A stretch of 64,000 nucleotides of DNA from Winslowiella toletana (GTDB lineage Bacteria > Pseudomonadota > Gammaproteobacteria > Enterobacterales > Enterobacteriaceae): contig NZ_CP134152.1 of NCBI RefSeq assembly GCF_032164335.1, positions 620,001-684,000 of the forward strand. Reading direction: 5' to 3'. The position numbers and the translations under genes are program-made. Shown here piece after piece: positions 33,576 to 42,918 of the stretch. Position 1 is the stretch's first letter. Each line of letters begins with the position of its first letter. The notes beneath the pieces were generated by a model, which made no database searches, had not been told where the DNA came from, and saw nothing but the letters and a program-made list of their open reading frames with translations.

Positions 33576-35879
33576 TTAATTTTGCCGGGTCGGTACAATC
33601 TTAATATCTATCATACCAATTCCCAGTTTACGCGGGTCGTGGCCGATGATATTGCCTTCATCTGAGACAATCGGCTCTGGCGGTGTAATTACCAGCGTGC
33701 TGGCCTGCTGTGGGTTGCTGAAATGCAAGGTGGTGGTAGTGGCCTGTTCAGTCAGGTTCAGCTGCTGAATATCCTCACCAACGCTAACCGGAATCGGGCG
33801 ATGGATATTCGGGCCAATGGCGCGCGCGGTAATCACCAGATCAAAGCTTTGCGGCAGAGGTTCGCGATATTCGATTTTAACCTCCGGCGCCAGATTGGCA
33901 TTTGACCAGCGCCCCCACGGCTCCGGACGCGAAATACCGCTAAAACTTTTCACCGTTTGCGGTGCGCCAGGCAGATTGAAAATAAAGCTGTCGGCCTGGT
34001 AGCGGATAGCGTTATCTTCAATTTTAAGCTCGTCGATATTCTGCCTGAACTGTTTATCATCGCCCTGTACCGGCTTAAAGTCGGCGGTGCCGTGATAATT
34101 GTCACCGTCAATCTGCATAACCTGCGGCTGGCCGTTTAGCTGGCCGCTGGACAGGCAAAGCTGACGGGAAAGCGCCAGTTCTGGCTGCCAGAGTCGCGCC
34201 ATTTTGAAGCAGGTATCCACCCAGACAAACATGTCGTCAGCGGCAAATTCCGCCAGCTGATAGCGCAATGGAGTAGAGTATTCCCCTTCCGGGAATGGCT
34301 CGACCTTACCTTCGCTCACGCGAAGCAGCAGCGGTAGTTTAAAGTTAGCGCCGGAGAAACTGAAGGTGCCATTTTTCTTATCGATAGTGAAATCAGTCAG
34401 CGTTTTCGGGAAGTTCCACAGGCGTATAATGTCCGGCTTCCACTCGATGATCTTCTCTTTCATATTAAGAAATGAAGACGAAAGCGAAATGCCAGACAGG
34501 CTGCTGCGGCCAAGGCCGATATAGTTATCGCCACCTAAAATATCCAGCACCGTCGCACCGTTATCCAGCGAGCTGCGTTTGACGGTGATTACATCGCTTT
34601 CTGGCCGATCGCCACGAATAATAAAGAACAGGTTTTTGCGATCCTGCTTTGTGAGATATTTATAGGCGCTGTTATTCATCGCCAGATGGTCGCTGGAGAC
34701 CACAATCACGGTATTGTTAAAGTAAGGTGATGCCTTAATTCTCTCTATCAGACGCGCAATGTGCTGCTGGCTACAGGTAACGGCGCTTAGGGACTGATTC
34801 GCCTTACCCTCGATGCTGTAAGTTTTGCGCTGGCAGCTGCGTGAGATAAAACCGTCAGGATGGTGGGTGTCGACAGTCAGGGTAAATAGCGCGAAGCGCG
34901 TGTTCTGCTGTGACAGTTCGCTAAACTTCTGATACACCTCATCCATCACCGTGTCGTCGTAATATCCCCAGTTGTTGCGGTATTTCGCATCGGTGACGAG
35001 CGTTTCCAGCTCACGTGCACCGTACAGATTCTGACTGTCGAAGCCATGGGATTTCAGAAACAGATCTTTACCCGCGAAGCGTAAATCGGCCCCCTGGATA
35101 AAGTAGTTGGTATAGCCGGAAGCCTTAAGGATATCGCCGAGGCAGATGTTTTCCGGGTAAAAGCTCGACAGGGCAGAGGATGCATTGCCATTAAACGGCG
35201 CAAATAGCGGTATGCCGCATTGCGAAGCTACCATACCGGCGATGGTGTAATCCGTGCCGGGCAGCTGCTCGGTATGGCTGAAATCAATCGCGTCGTCTTT
35301 TAACGCACTCAACTCTTCGGTCAGGCCTGGAAAAGCTTCTGAGTTAAAATAGGTGCGTTCGAGGCTCTCAGCGTAGATATACACCAGATTCGGTTTGCTG
35401 CCGTTCATGGTTTTATGCGGCACTTGATAGTGTGCGCTAAAGTCTGATTCGCCCTGGCGCGTCTGTGAGCGCACCAGATCGTACACCTGCTGAAACGCGG
35501 GAGTGGTCTTAATTGAGGCGAGTGAAAGCAGCAATGCCAGCAGGCTATAGCCAAAATGGTGGGGCAGATGATTACGCCGCCGGAGAATCCAAGAGAGCAG
35601 ACAGAATATCAGCAGCAGCCCGGCGAACAGACCGATGGCGGGCAGGATATATTTGCCGAATCCGGCACCTTCCAGGCTGTTAGTCAGGGTGTAAATGACC
35701 GCGTCATTGATGCCGTCGCCGGTGAAATAGTTGCTGGCGAACAGCGTCGCATTCAGAATAACAAACAAGCCTGATGTGATGAGAATAACGCTAAACCAAA
35801 TATTATTACGCCCGGCTTTAAACGCATAAAGCAAAATAGCAGTTAAAAATAAAATAACTGAAAGTAGTTCCGACGACAT
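33576..35879 (-). CDS. opgB: Phosphoglycerol transferase I (OpgB/MdoB)
   Basis: A 767-residue inner-membrane enzyme that transfers phosphoglycerol from phosphatidylglycerol to osmoregulated periplasmic glucans. Four membrane segments fill the first 150 residues ([34 protein letters not shown] and others). The periplasmic alkaline-phosphatase-like domain begins with [14 protein letters not shown] and contains the catalytic stretch [17 protein letters not shown] and [12 protein letters not shown]. Sequence and length agree closely with E. coli OpgB. ATG 35877-35879 is chosen because GAGAGGAATTG precedes it and because E. coli OpgB starts at the equivalent MSELLS. It marks the start of the conserved enterobacterial backbone in this window. 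Confidence 0.95.
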   Translation of the reverse strand: MSSELLSVILFLTAILLYAFKAGRNNIWFSVILITSGLFVILNATLFASNYFTGDGINDAVIYTLTNSLEGAGFGKYILPAIGLFAGLLLIFCLLSWILRRRNHLPHHFGYSLLALLLSLASIKTTPAFQQVYDLVRSQTRQGESDFSAHYQVPHKTMNGSKPNLVYIYAESLERTYFNSEAFPGLTEELSALKDDAIDFSHTEQLPGTDYTIAGMVASQCGIPLFAPFNGNASSALSSFYPENICLGDILKASGYTNYFIQGADLRFAGKDLFLKSHGFDSQNLYGARELETLVTDAKYRNNWGYYDDTVMDEVYQKFSELSQQNTRFALFTLTVDTHHPDGFISRSCQRKTYSIEGKANQSLSAVTCSQQHIARLIERIKASPYFNNTVIVVSSDHLAMNNSAYKYLTKQDRKNLFFIIRGDRPESDVITVKRSSLDNGATVLDILGGDNYIGLGRSSLSGISLSSSFLNMKEKIIEWKPDIIRLWNFPKTLTDFTIDKKNGTFSFSGANFKLPLLLRVSEGKVEPFPEGEYSTPLRYQLAEFAADDMFVWVDTCFKMARLWQPELALSRQLCLSSGQLNGQPQVMQIDGDNYHGTADFKPVQGDDKQFRQNIDELKIEDNAIRYQADSFIFNLPGAPQTVKSFSGISRPEPWGRWSNANLAPEVKIEYREPLPQSFDLVITARAIGPNIHRPIPVSVGEDIQQLNLTEQATTTTLHFSNPQQASTLVITPPEPIVSDEGNIIGHDPRKLGIGMIDIKIVPTRQN

Positions 35880-36075
35880 CAATTCCTCTCTTGTTCTAAA
35901 CCCGCTTTCCTTTGCGCTTACCCTTCCTCCCGGTAGCGATACGCGCGTCCAATTTAGCCTGAGAGGCGCAGGCAGGCAACTGGAGCTGGCAGAAATGCGG
36001 GCTGGCTCTGAATCAGGCAAAAAGAGATCCGCTCAGGGAAGGCGGATCTGTTGGCCGGAAATCAGGCGAGAGGGT

Positions 36076-36465
36076 TCAGAGCTCGCCGGTAATATACTGG
36101 GCAACGCCGTTGCCAAAACTCCAGTCACCCTTGTCGTTGCTAATAAACGTGATCATCAGATCGCTGCCGGCAATGCCGCAACTCTGTTTAAATTCGCGCG
36201 CCAGTTCAGCCATAAAAAACTGTTTCTGCTGGTCGCTACGTGGGCTGGTAAACACCCGAACCATCACCAGATTATCGCTGCGTTGCAGCCCAAGGCCGGT
36301 ATCCTCGAAAACCATTTGGTATCTTTTATTTTCGTGAACAATCTGATACCGGTCACGCGCCGGAACCTGAAACGCCGCCAGTACTGCGCGATGCGCCGCA
36401 TCCAGCAGAGTTTTCATTTCAGATTCTGAACGGCCCTGAATTACATCGAATTGTAGTAACGGCAT
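36076..36465 (-). CDS. Tautomerase family protein
   Basis: A 129-residue member of the 4-oxalocrotonate tautomerase/MIF superfamily. After removal of Met the N-terminal residue is proline (MPLLQFDVIQG), the general base of the family, which fixes the start at 36463-36465 (AGGAGCC upstream). The body shows VPARDRYQIVHENK and LVMVRVFTSPRSDQQKQFFMAEL. Substrate unknown. It is divergent from a LysR gene 114 bases away, its likely regulator. Confidence 0.85.
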   Translation of the reverse strand: MPLLQFDVIQGRSESEMKTLLDAAHRAVLAAFQVPARDRYQIVHENKRYQMVFEDTGLGLQRSDNLVMVRVFTSPRSDQQKQFFMAELAREFKQSCGIAGSDLMITFISNDKGDWSFGNGVAQYITGEL

Positions 36466-36579
36466 ATTGGCTCCTGGCATGGCATAAAAGGGGAAACTCA
36501 CTGGGTTATCCTGCACCTGCAGGCGGCGAAGAAAAAGCGCTATACTTGAAATGATTATTTATTATTTTGAACAATCCTG

Positions 36580-37506
36580 ATGAAAGAACTGAAAACCGAT
36601 GCGTTGTGGATTCATCTGCACTGGCTGACGGTGCTGGCCGAGCAGGGAAGTTTTACCCGTGCGGCTGAGCGGCTGGAGGTCAGCAAGGCGGCGATGAGCC
36701 AAAAAATCAAACAGCTGGAAGAGATGGCCGGCGTGGCGCTGGTGCAGCGCACCACGCGCAGCGTGCGGCTGACCAGCGCCGGTGAAAAGCTGGTGGAGGA
36801 TCTGCGCGCGCCTTTTTCGCAGATCGCCCAAAGTTTTTTCAGCGTCAGAGATTCCAGTGGGCCACTGCGTGGAATGGTACGCGTAACCGCGCCGGTGGCG
36901 TTTGCCCGTCAGCAGCTGGTGCCGCATATCACCGGCTTTCTGCGCCAGCATCCGCAGGTGCGCGTGCAGCTGGAAGTGTCCGACCGTCTGATTTCACTGT
37001 CCAGTGAAGGCTTTGATCTGGCGATCCGCCACAGTAATAATCTGCCGGAAACTCACGTCGCGCTGCCGCTGTGTGAGACGCGCGCGCTGTTAGTCGCCTC
37101 ACCGGCTTATCTGGCTGAGTATGGCGAACCGGGCACGCCGCAGGATCTGCATCAGCATCAGTGCCTCTATTACCCACGTGGAGTCGAACTGCCGCGCTGG
37201 ACCTTTGCCCGTCACGAGGCGGCCAGCGAGCAGGTGACGGTCAGCGTCAGTGGGCCATTTGCCACCAATAATAGTGAGTCGATTCGTGATGCGGCGCTGG
37301 ACGGTTTAGGTATCGCCATGCTGCCGGACTTTAGCGCCCGGGCGGCGCTGGAAAATGGCGGTTTACGAGAAGTTTTGCCACAGTGGCGCACCGTCGGTGC
37401 GTTTGCCGATAAGCTGTATATTGTGCGGCCGTATGCGGTGCAGGTGCCCCGTGCGGTAACCGAGTTCAGCCACTGGCTGCGCGCGGCTTTTCAGCGCGAT
37501 TCCTGA
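36580..37506 (+). CDS. LysR-family transcriptional regulator
   Basis: A 308-residue LysR regulator with the helix-turn-helix at about residues 20-50 (LAEQGSFTRAAERLEVSKAAMSQKIKQLEE) and a C-terminal effector domain with GLGIAMLPDFSAR. The divergent tautomerase gene shares its promoter region and is the expected target. The protein belongs to the subgroup in which the N-terminus reads HWLTVLAEQGSF. Confidence 0.9.
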   Translation: MKELKTDALWIHLHWLTVLAEQGSFTRAAERLEVSKAAMSQKIKQLEEMAGVALVQRTTRSVRLTSAGEKLVEDLRAPFSQIAQSFFSVRDSSGPLRGMVRVTAPVAFARQQLVPHITGFLRQHPQVRVQLEVSDRLISLSSEGFDLAIRHSNNLPETHVALPLCETRALLVASPAYLAEYGEPGTPQDLHQHQCLYYPRGVELPRWTFARHEAASEQVTVSVSGPFATNNSESIRDAALDGLGIAMLPDFSARAALENGGLREVLPQWRTVGAFADKLYIVRPYAVQVPRAVTEFSHWLRAAFQRDS

Positions 37507-37579
37507 CGTTTTTCAACGGCATCGGTCAATGAACTACGCTTAAAGTAGTGAATTCTCACTTGTCAGCAAGGAGAACAAT

Positions 37580-38530
37580 ATGACTCATGCGCCATTCGGC
37601 CTGATCGCCGTTGATAAGCAGGGTAGCAACGTACTGTTTCTGAATCCGCAGACTTTTGCCGTTGAGCAGCAGCTTAACGCCTTTCCTCCACGACCCCATG
37701 AGCTGCTGATTCTGCCGCAGCAAAATAAAGCTTACGTACCGATTTTCGGTGACGGTGTTCACGGTGATAACCCGCATCCCGGGCATAAAATCGCGGTTAT
37801 CGATCTGGTGACGCGCCAGCTAAAGGATTTTATTGATATTCGCCCGCTGGTGTCGCCGCATACTGCGCGCCTTGGCAAAGATGGCCGGGTGTATATTTGC
37901 TGCGAGAACAGTGCCACCATCCTGGTGATCGATCCTGAAACCGATCTGCCGATCGATAAGATCGCGCTGCCTTCGCATAACAGCCATCGCCTGACGATTC
38001 TGCCCTCAGGCCGCAAATTGTTTACCGAGAACGAAGAGGATGCCAGCATCACGGTGATCGATCTCTGCACCACGCATGGTGAAGTGGTGGAGAATATTTT
38101 GATGCCGCGTGCCATCAACGGTATTGCCGCCTCGTCGCGCTATCCCTATCTGGTTGCCACCGATGCCGAACGGCCATTGTTGTATGTGCTTGATGCTGAA
38201 AGCCATCGTATCCGTCATTATCTGCCATTACCGGGCCATAAAAAAGCCGCGCAGATTGTTCGCTTTAGTGAAGATGGCGCGCTGCTGGTGGTGATTGGCG
38301 CTGGCGAACCGATTATTACGCTGTTCGATGAGATGCTGACGCCGCTGAAGCAGATAAAAGTCGGCAACAAGCCGATGGATGGCTGCTTCAGTCCGGATAA
38401 TCGCACTTTACTGATAGCCAATGAAGAGGATGGCACCCTGAGCGTGATCGACGTGGTGGAAGGCAAAGTGATCGCCACGCCGTCGGTCGGACGTGGATGT
38501 GAAGTGCTGAGTTATTTTACCCTGGCCTGA
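37580..38530 (+). CDS. YncE-like beta-propeller protein
   Basis: A 316-residue protein made of repeated blades of the YVTN/YncE type: ILVIDPETDLPIDKIALP, ITVIDLCTTHGEVVENIL and LSVIDVVEGKVIATPSVG each end a blade. There is no signal peptide, unlike E. coli YncE, so it is probably cytoplasmic. AAGGAGAAC precedes the start. It lies 20 bases before a dehydrogenase of the tartrate/malate type, so the two are probably co-transcribed. The activity is not known; lactonase-like folds of this kind exist. Confidence 0.75.
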   Translation: MTHAPFGLIAVDKQGSNVLFLNPQTFAVEQQLNAFPPRPHELLILPQQNKAYVPIFGDGVHGDNPHPGHKIAVIDLVTRQLKDFIDIRPLVSPHTARLGKDGRVYICCENSATILVIDPETDLPIDKIALPSHNSHRLTILPSGRKLFTENEEDASITVIDLCTTHGEVVENILMPRAINGIAASSRYPYLVATDAERPLLYVLDAESHRIRHYLPLPGHKKAAQIVRFSEDGALLVVIGAGEPIITLFDEMLTPLKQIKVGNKPMDGCFSPDNRTLLIANEEDGTLSVIDVVEGKVIATPSVGRGCEVLSYFTLA

Positions 38531-38550
38531 AACCGTTTGAGAGGGAGTGA

Positions 38551-39585
38551 ATGAACAACTATAAAGTGGCCGTAATTCCGGGCGACGGCATTGGCGTCGA
38601 TGTGATTAAAGCGGCATGGCAGGTGCTGGAACAGAGCGCAAAAGTGCATCAGTTTACTCTTGAAGGCGAGTGGTTTCCGTGGTCATGCAACTACTATCTG
38701 GAGCACGGCGAGATGATGCCGAAAGACGGCATCGCCACACTGCGCCAGTTTAATGCCATTCTGCTTGGCGCTGTGGGCTGGCCACAGCGGGTGCCTGATA
38801 ATATCTCGCTGCACGGTTTATTGCTGCCAATCCGTAAACAGTTCGATCTGTTCGCCAATGTGCGCCCGCATCGGCTATTGCCGGGCGTTCGCGGCCCGCT
38901 TCGTCATGAAAACTTCGATATTCTCTGTATTCGTGAAAATACCGAAGGGGAGTATAGCGGCGCCGGTGGCCGGGTACATCAGGGCTCACCGCAGGAAGTG
39001 GCGGTTGAAACCTCGATTTTCACCCGTCAGGGTGTCGAGCGTATTTTACGGTTTGGCTTTGAGGCGGCACGTCAGCGCAGCGGGCGTCTGGCGTCGGTAA
39101 CCAAATCCAATGCGCAGAAATACACGATGGTGATGTGGGATGAAATCACTGACGAGATAGCCAAAGAGTATCCGGATGTCAGCGTCACGCGCTATCACAT
39201 TGATGCCATTGCGGCGCGCTTTGTGATGCAGCCCGACTCACTGGATGTGGTGGTGGCATCGAATCTGTTCGGCGATATTCTGACCGACCTGGGGGCGGCG
39301 ATTCAGGGCGGGCTGGGCTATGCCGCCTCGGCTAATCTCAACCCGAACCCGGCGCTACCGTCGATGTTTGAACCGGTACACGGCTCGGCCCCGGATATTG
39401 CCGGGCAGAATATTGCCAATCCGATGGCTGCCATCTGGTCAGGGGCGCTGATGCTGGAGCATCTTGGTGAGCAGGCGGCAGCACAAGGCATAATGCAGGC
39501 GCTGGCGCGCGTGACTGCCGAAGGTCAGCTAAACCAGACGCAAACTACCGCTGCGATAACTGACGCGGTATTACGTCATATTTAA
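38551..39585 (+). CDS. Tartrate dehydrogenase/decarboxylase or D-malate dehydrogenase-like enzyme
   Basis: A 344-residue member of the isocitrate/isopropylmalate dehydrogenase family. The nucleotide and substrate site residues are present: IPGDGIG at the start, NVRPHRLLPGVRGPL, RENTEGEYSGAGG, the catalytic Lys in VTKSNAQKYT, Asp in YHIDAIAARF, and SNLFGDILTDLGA. Features such as WFPWSCNYYLEHGEMMP are typical of the tartrate/D-malate branch rather than LeuB. It should oxidise and decarboxylate a 2-hydroxy-dicarboxylate with NAD. It follows the beta-propeller gene with a GAGAGGGAGTG ribosome binding site. Confidence 0.85.
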   Translation: MNNYKVAVIPGDGIGVDVIKAAWQVLEQSAKVHQFTLEGEWFPWSCNYYLEHGEMMPKDGIATLRQFNAILLGAVGWPQRVPDNISLHGLLLPIRKQFDLFANVRPHRLLPGVRGPLRHENFDILCIRENTEGEYSGAGGRVHQGSPQEVAVETSIFTRQGVERILRFGFEAARQRSGRLASVTKSNAQKYTMVMWDEITDEIAKEYPDVSVTRYHIDAIAARFVMQPDSLDVVVASNLFGDILTDLGAAIQGGLGYAASANLNPNPALPSMFEPVHGSAPDIAGQNIANPMAAIWSGALMLEHLGEQAAAQGIMQALARVTAEGQLNQTQTTAAITDAVLRHI

Positions 39586-39598
39586 TTGTGATGGTCAT

Positions 39599-39626
39599 GC
39601 GGTGATTACGTCAGATTAATCACCGC
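39599..39626 (+). terminator. Hairpin between the dehydrogenase and the acetyltransferase gene
   Basis: GCGGTGATT pairs with AATCACCGC around ACGTCAGATT and stops directly at the AAGGAG ribosome binding site of the next gene. No T-run follows, so it may act on translation or RNA stability rather than as a terminator. Confidence 0.45.
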
Positions 39627-39638
39627 AAGGAGTGAATA

Positions 39639-40271
39639 ATGCAGGGACCTAATCCCAATAATCCGTATCCGATGGCCGGTTTCCCACAGGTTTGCTATCT
39701 GAAAAATGTGGTGCAGAATCCGCAAATTGAGGTGGGTGATTACAGCTATTATGACGATCCTGACGGTGCAGAAAATTTCGAACGAAATGTGCTTTATCTG
39801 TTTCCGTTTATCGGCGATAAGCTGGTAATCGGCAAGTTTTGTGCACTGGCACGCGGGGTTAAATTTATTATGAACGGTGCCAATCATCCGCTTTCCGGAC
39901 TATCGACCTATCCTTTCTGGATCTTTGGCGGCGGCTGGGAAAACAGTATGCCGCCTAAAAGCGAGTTACCGTTTAAAGGTGATACGCGCGTTGGCAATGA
40001 CGTGTGGATAGGTTATGACGCACTGATTATGCCGGGGGTGAACATCGGCAATGGCGCGATTATCTCTTCGCGCGCGGTGGTGACGCGTGATGTGCCCGCT
40101 TACAGCGTCGTCGGCGGTAATCCGGCCGCGGTGATTAAAATGCGTTTTGAGCCGGAGCAGATTGCGCGCTTAGAAGCGCTGCGCTGGTGGGACTGGCCGG
40201 TAGATAAAATCACCGCCCGCTTGCCGCACATAGTCGCCGGGGATATCGACGCGCTGGCGCGTGACAGTTAA
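39639..40271 (+). CDS. Hexapeptide-repeat xenobiotic acetyltransferase (Vat/CatB type)
   Basis: A 210-residue left-handed beta-helix acetyltransferase. The family landmarks are YSYYDDP near the start, LVIGKFCALARGVKFIMNGANHPLSGLSTYPFWIF with the catalytic His after NGAN, and the hexapeptide turns VGNDVWIGYDALIMPGVNIGNGAIISSRAVVTRDVPAYSVVGGNPA. Such enzymes acetylate streptogramins, chloramphenicol or other hydroxyl acceptors. Chromosomal copies in enterobacteria are common, and a resistance role cannot be read from sequence. Its last four bases overlap the end of the convergent phosphatase gene. Confidence 0.85.
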   Translation: MQGPNPNNPYPMAGFPQVCYLKNVVQNPQIEVGDYSYYDDPDGAENFERNVLYLFPFIGDKLVIGKFCALARGVKFIMNGANHPLSGLSTYPFWIFGGGWENSMPPKSELPFKGDTRVGNDVWIGYDALIMPGVNIGNGAIISSRAVVTRDVPAYSVVGGNPAAVIKMRFEPEQIARLEALRWWDWPVDKITARLPHIVAGDIDALARDS

Positions 40272-40822
40272 ATAAATGGCCGGTTATAAATCGCCGTGCT
40301 CCAGTGACGGCTGCTGGCATGTTTTTCCCCTTGCCAGCCCTGCTTGCGTAACTCACGGGCGATCATTTTATTCATAATGCCGTGGCCAACCAGCAGAACC
40401 GTGCCCTGTTCTGACAAGCGAATCAGCTGTTTCGCCGCCTGCCGGGCGCGTGCGGTGGCCGATTTAAATGACTCTACCGAACCTGAATAGCCACAGAACC
40501 ACATTAAGCGCCACAGTGACAGCCAAATTGCCGGCGGCAGGTGCAAGCGCGTCAGTGGCAGAATCGGGATGTCGACTTCACTGTACAGTGCATCGCTGCT
40601 GTGCGCCTGCATACCGAGTTTTTCCAGTGACGACAGTGCGCGCGGCAGGGTGCTGGTAACAATCACGTTGGCCTTTTTGGCGATCATCAGACTACGCTGC
40701 GGTGGCAGATCGCTGACCCGCGAGAGGTTATATTCTTCACACCATTGCGCCATCGCCAGCGCAGAAATTCGTGCCGGAAATGCGTGATCGGGTTTCCCGT
40801 GCCGCATCAAAATAATAGCCAT
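40268..40822 (-). CDS. Histidine phosphatase family protein
   Basis: A 184-residue protein with the histidine-phosphatase signature LMRHGKPDH at residues 5-13 and a second histidine in LLVGHGIMNKM near residue 146. The basic residues of the phosphate pocket are present (TSTLPRALSS). The substrate is unknown. It converges on the acetyltransferase gene with a four-base overlap. Confidence 0.82.
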   Translation of the reverse strand: MAIILMRHGKPDHAFPARISALAMAQWCEEYNLSRVSDLPPQRSLMIAKKANVIVTSTLPRALSSLEKLGMQAHSSDALYSEVDIPILPLTRLHLPPAIWLSLWRLMWFCGYSGSVESFKSATARARQAAKQLIRLSEQGTVLLVGHGIMNKMIARELRKQGWQGEKHASSRHWSTAIYNRPFI

Positions 40823-41140
40823 GTTATCCAGCCTGTGTTGCCGTCCATGCAGGGTAGCCGATTGTTTCTGCCGCCAGTATCTCTGACAGATACTTTCAGA
40901 ATCAGTCCGTCTTTTGCGACGGGATTCATCTTAATGACATCTTGCCATGCGACAAACAGTGGCCAGTTGAACGTTCAGCAGCGTATCAGACTCAGCAGCA
41001 AAGGTTAGCACTAAACAGTTGAATAAAAATTACTGTTTTTATACCCATTGATGATTGTTTAACCCTCTGATTTTACGAGTCATCGATCTTAATACGGCGA
41101 TCGAATGTGAAGGTAATCTAATAATTAGTTGGGTTTGCTA

Positions 41141-41168
41141 TTGATTTATCTACGCGCGTAGATACAAT
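41141..41168 (+). promoter_or_regulatory. Promoter with 18-bp palindromic LacI-type operator
   Basis: A -35 TTGATT (41141-41146) and a -10 TACAAT (41163-41168) are 16 bases apart. A perfect palindrome TATCTACGC/GCGTAGATA (41147-41164) fills the spacer. A central CG step and this size are typical of operators bound by LacI-family dimers. The LacI-family gene at 42919 in the same operon is the obvious binder, which would give autoregulation. Confidence 0.62.
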
Positions 41169-41312
41169 TAAAGGATAGTGATAACTCACAGCGCTGGTTG
41201 TTCTGGCTGCTAAGTGATGGTCGCATTTGTTTCGCGTTACTTAAGCGATCGGTTAATTAAAAACCGACAGGCGCGCAACAAACATAAGATCCTGACACCA
41301 GGGAATCCTTTA

Positions 41313-41372
41313 ATGACCTTTCATCATGGCTCAGAAACTGAGCGTCTTCACCGGGGAGTTATCTCTTCGTAA
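41313..41372 (+). CDS. Small 19-codon open frame in the MFS leader
   Basis: ATG at 41313 with CCAGGGAATCC upstream opens MTFHHGSETERLHRGVISS and stops. The segment ACCAGGGAATCCTTTAATGACC recurs as ATCAGGGAATTTTTTGAATGACC at the MFS start, so the initiation region was duplicated. It may be a leader peptide or merely a relic of that duplication. Confidence 0.35.
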   Translation: MTFHHGSETERLHRGVISS

Positions 41373-41434
41373 ACAGGGACGATGACCCACGGAAGGGCGC
41401 TCTTAAGATCTCCTAACATCAGGGAATTTTTTGA

Positions 41435-42829
41435 ATGACCGCACCTCAATCTGTAGTGCAAAAGGCTTCGCCAGCGGCAAACTCCGCGGCTGATGAACGA
41501 CTCACCACCGAAGAAGGACGCAAAGATTTCTGGCGCGCCACCTTCTCATGCTGGTTGGGTACTGCGATGGAATACGCCGACTTTGCGCTCTACGGACTTG
41601 CCGCCGGAATTATCTTTGGCGATATCTTTTTCCCGGAAGCCACTCCTGAGATGGCACTCCTCTCCAGTTTTGCCACCTGGTCCGTCGGGTTTATTGCCCG
41701 CCCCATCGGCGCACTGTTTTTTGGCTGGCTGGGCGATCGCAAAGGCCGTAAGGCCGTCATGGTCACCACCATCATTCTGATGGGCGCTTCCACTACGCTG
41801 ATTGGTTTAATTCCCAGCTATGCCTCGATTGGCATCTGGGCGCCGGTTTGTCTGGTGATCCTGCGTTTCTCACAGGGATTTGGTGCTGGCGCGGAGCTTT
41901 CTGGCGGTACCGTAATGCTCGGCGAATATGCGCCGGTGGCACGACGTGGGCTGGTATCCTCAATTATCGCGCTGGGTTCCAACAGCGGCACCCTGCTGGC
42001 TGCGCTGGTGTGGCTACTGGTGGTACAGATGGACCAGCAACAGTTACAGGAGTGGGGCTGGCGTATTCCCTTCCTTTGTAGTTCGCTGATTGCTCTGACG
42101 GCGCTGTGGATTCGCCGCAACCTGCGTGAAACGCCGGTTTTTGAGCGCAAGAAAGCGCAGTTAGAGGCGCAACGCGCCGAAATGATTGACGCGCATCCGC
42201 CGACACAAGACAGCCGGAGTTTCTGGCAGCGCAGTAAGGCGTTCTGGATTATGGTTGGCCTGCGTATTGGTGAGAACGGCCCTTCCTATCTGGCGCAGGG
42301 CTTTATTGTCGGCTATGTGGCGAAAGTGCTGATGGTGGACAAATCGGTACCGACCACCGCCGTATTTATCGCTTCACTGTTAGGTTTCCTGATTATCCCG
42401 CTGGCGGGCTGGCTGTCCGATCGTTTTGGTCGTCGTATTACCTATCGCTGGTTCTGCCTGTTACTGATTATTTATGCCTGGCCCGCCTTTATGCTGCTTG
42501 ATACGCGTGAGCCTGCTTTGGTGATAGCGACCATTGTTACCGGTATGGCGCTGGCCTCGCTGGGTATTTTCGGTGTGCAGGCCGCGTGGGGCGTCGAGAT
42601 GTTTGGTGTGACGCATCGCTACACCAAAATGGCGGTGGCAAAAGAGCTGGGGTCGATTTTATCCGGTGGTACTGCACCGCTGATTGCTGCGGCGATGCTG
42701 TCATTTACTGGCCACTGGTGGCCGATTGCGGTCTATTTCTCTGCGATGGCCGCTATCGGTTTTCTCACCACCTTTGTGGCACCGGAAACCCGCGGACGCG
42801 ATCTCAATCTTCCAGAGGATGCCATCTGA
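41435..42829 (+). CDS. MFS transporter of the metabolite:proton symporter (MHS) family
   Basis: A 464-residue, twelve-helix major facilitator. The N-terminal cytoplasmic tail ends in RKDFWRATFSCWLGTAMEYADFALYG, the typical MHS start. The loop 2-3 signature is GWLGDRKGRKAVM, and a second copy GWLSDRFGRRITYR follows helix 8. GWGWRIPF-type sequence (QEWGWRIPFLCS) lies before helix 6. The operon with a LacI regulator and a nucleoside hydrolase suggests nucleosides or related compounds as cargo, although most MHS carriers take organic acids. Promoter and operator lie 270 bases upstream. Confidence 0.85.
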   Translation: MTAPQSVVQKASPAANSAADERLTTEEGRKDFWRATFSCWLGTAMEYADFALYGLAAGIIFGDIFFPEATPEMALLSSFATWSVGFIARPIGALFFGWLGDRKGRKAVMVTTIILMGASTTLIGLIPSYASIGIWAPVCLVILRFSQGFGAGAELSGGTVMLGEYAPVARRGLVSSIIALGSNSGTLLAALVWLLVVQMDQQQLQEWGWRIPFLCSSLIALTALWIRRNLRETPVFERKKAQLEAQRAEMIDAHPPTQDSRSFWQRSKAFWIMVGLRIGENGPSYLAQGFIVGYVAKVLMVDKSVPTTAVFIASLLGFLIIPLAGWLSDRFGRRITYRWFCLLLIIYAWPAFMLLDTREPALVIATIVTGMALASLGIFGVQAAWGVEMFGVTHRYTKMAVAKELGSILSGGTAPLIAAAMLSFTGHWWPIAVYFSAMAAIGFLTTFVAPETRGRDLNLPEDAI

Positions 42830-42918
42830 GCCGCGTTGCCGCCGGGATGTAAACAGGCTGGCCGGGCGTTGCCTGGCCGGCATTTTCTCTTTTATCGATT
42901 ACTCTGCAGGTAAAAGGT

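Larger units (their letters stand above)
40823..41434. other. Regulatory intergenic region upstream of the MFS transporter gene
   Basis: About 610 bases without a full-length gene. It holds a promoter with an embedded operator (41141-41168), then a 19-codon small frame (41313-41372) whose ribosome binding and start region is repeated almost exactly at the MFS start. The long untranslated leader of roughly 260 bases between promoter and MFS start leaves room for further control. Confidence 0.6.

Noticed and set aside
39639-40271. Calling the hexapeptide acetyltransferase an antibiotic resistance gene
   Set aside because: The family is broad, the context is an ordinary chromosomal region and no substrate-specific residues can be judged by eye.
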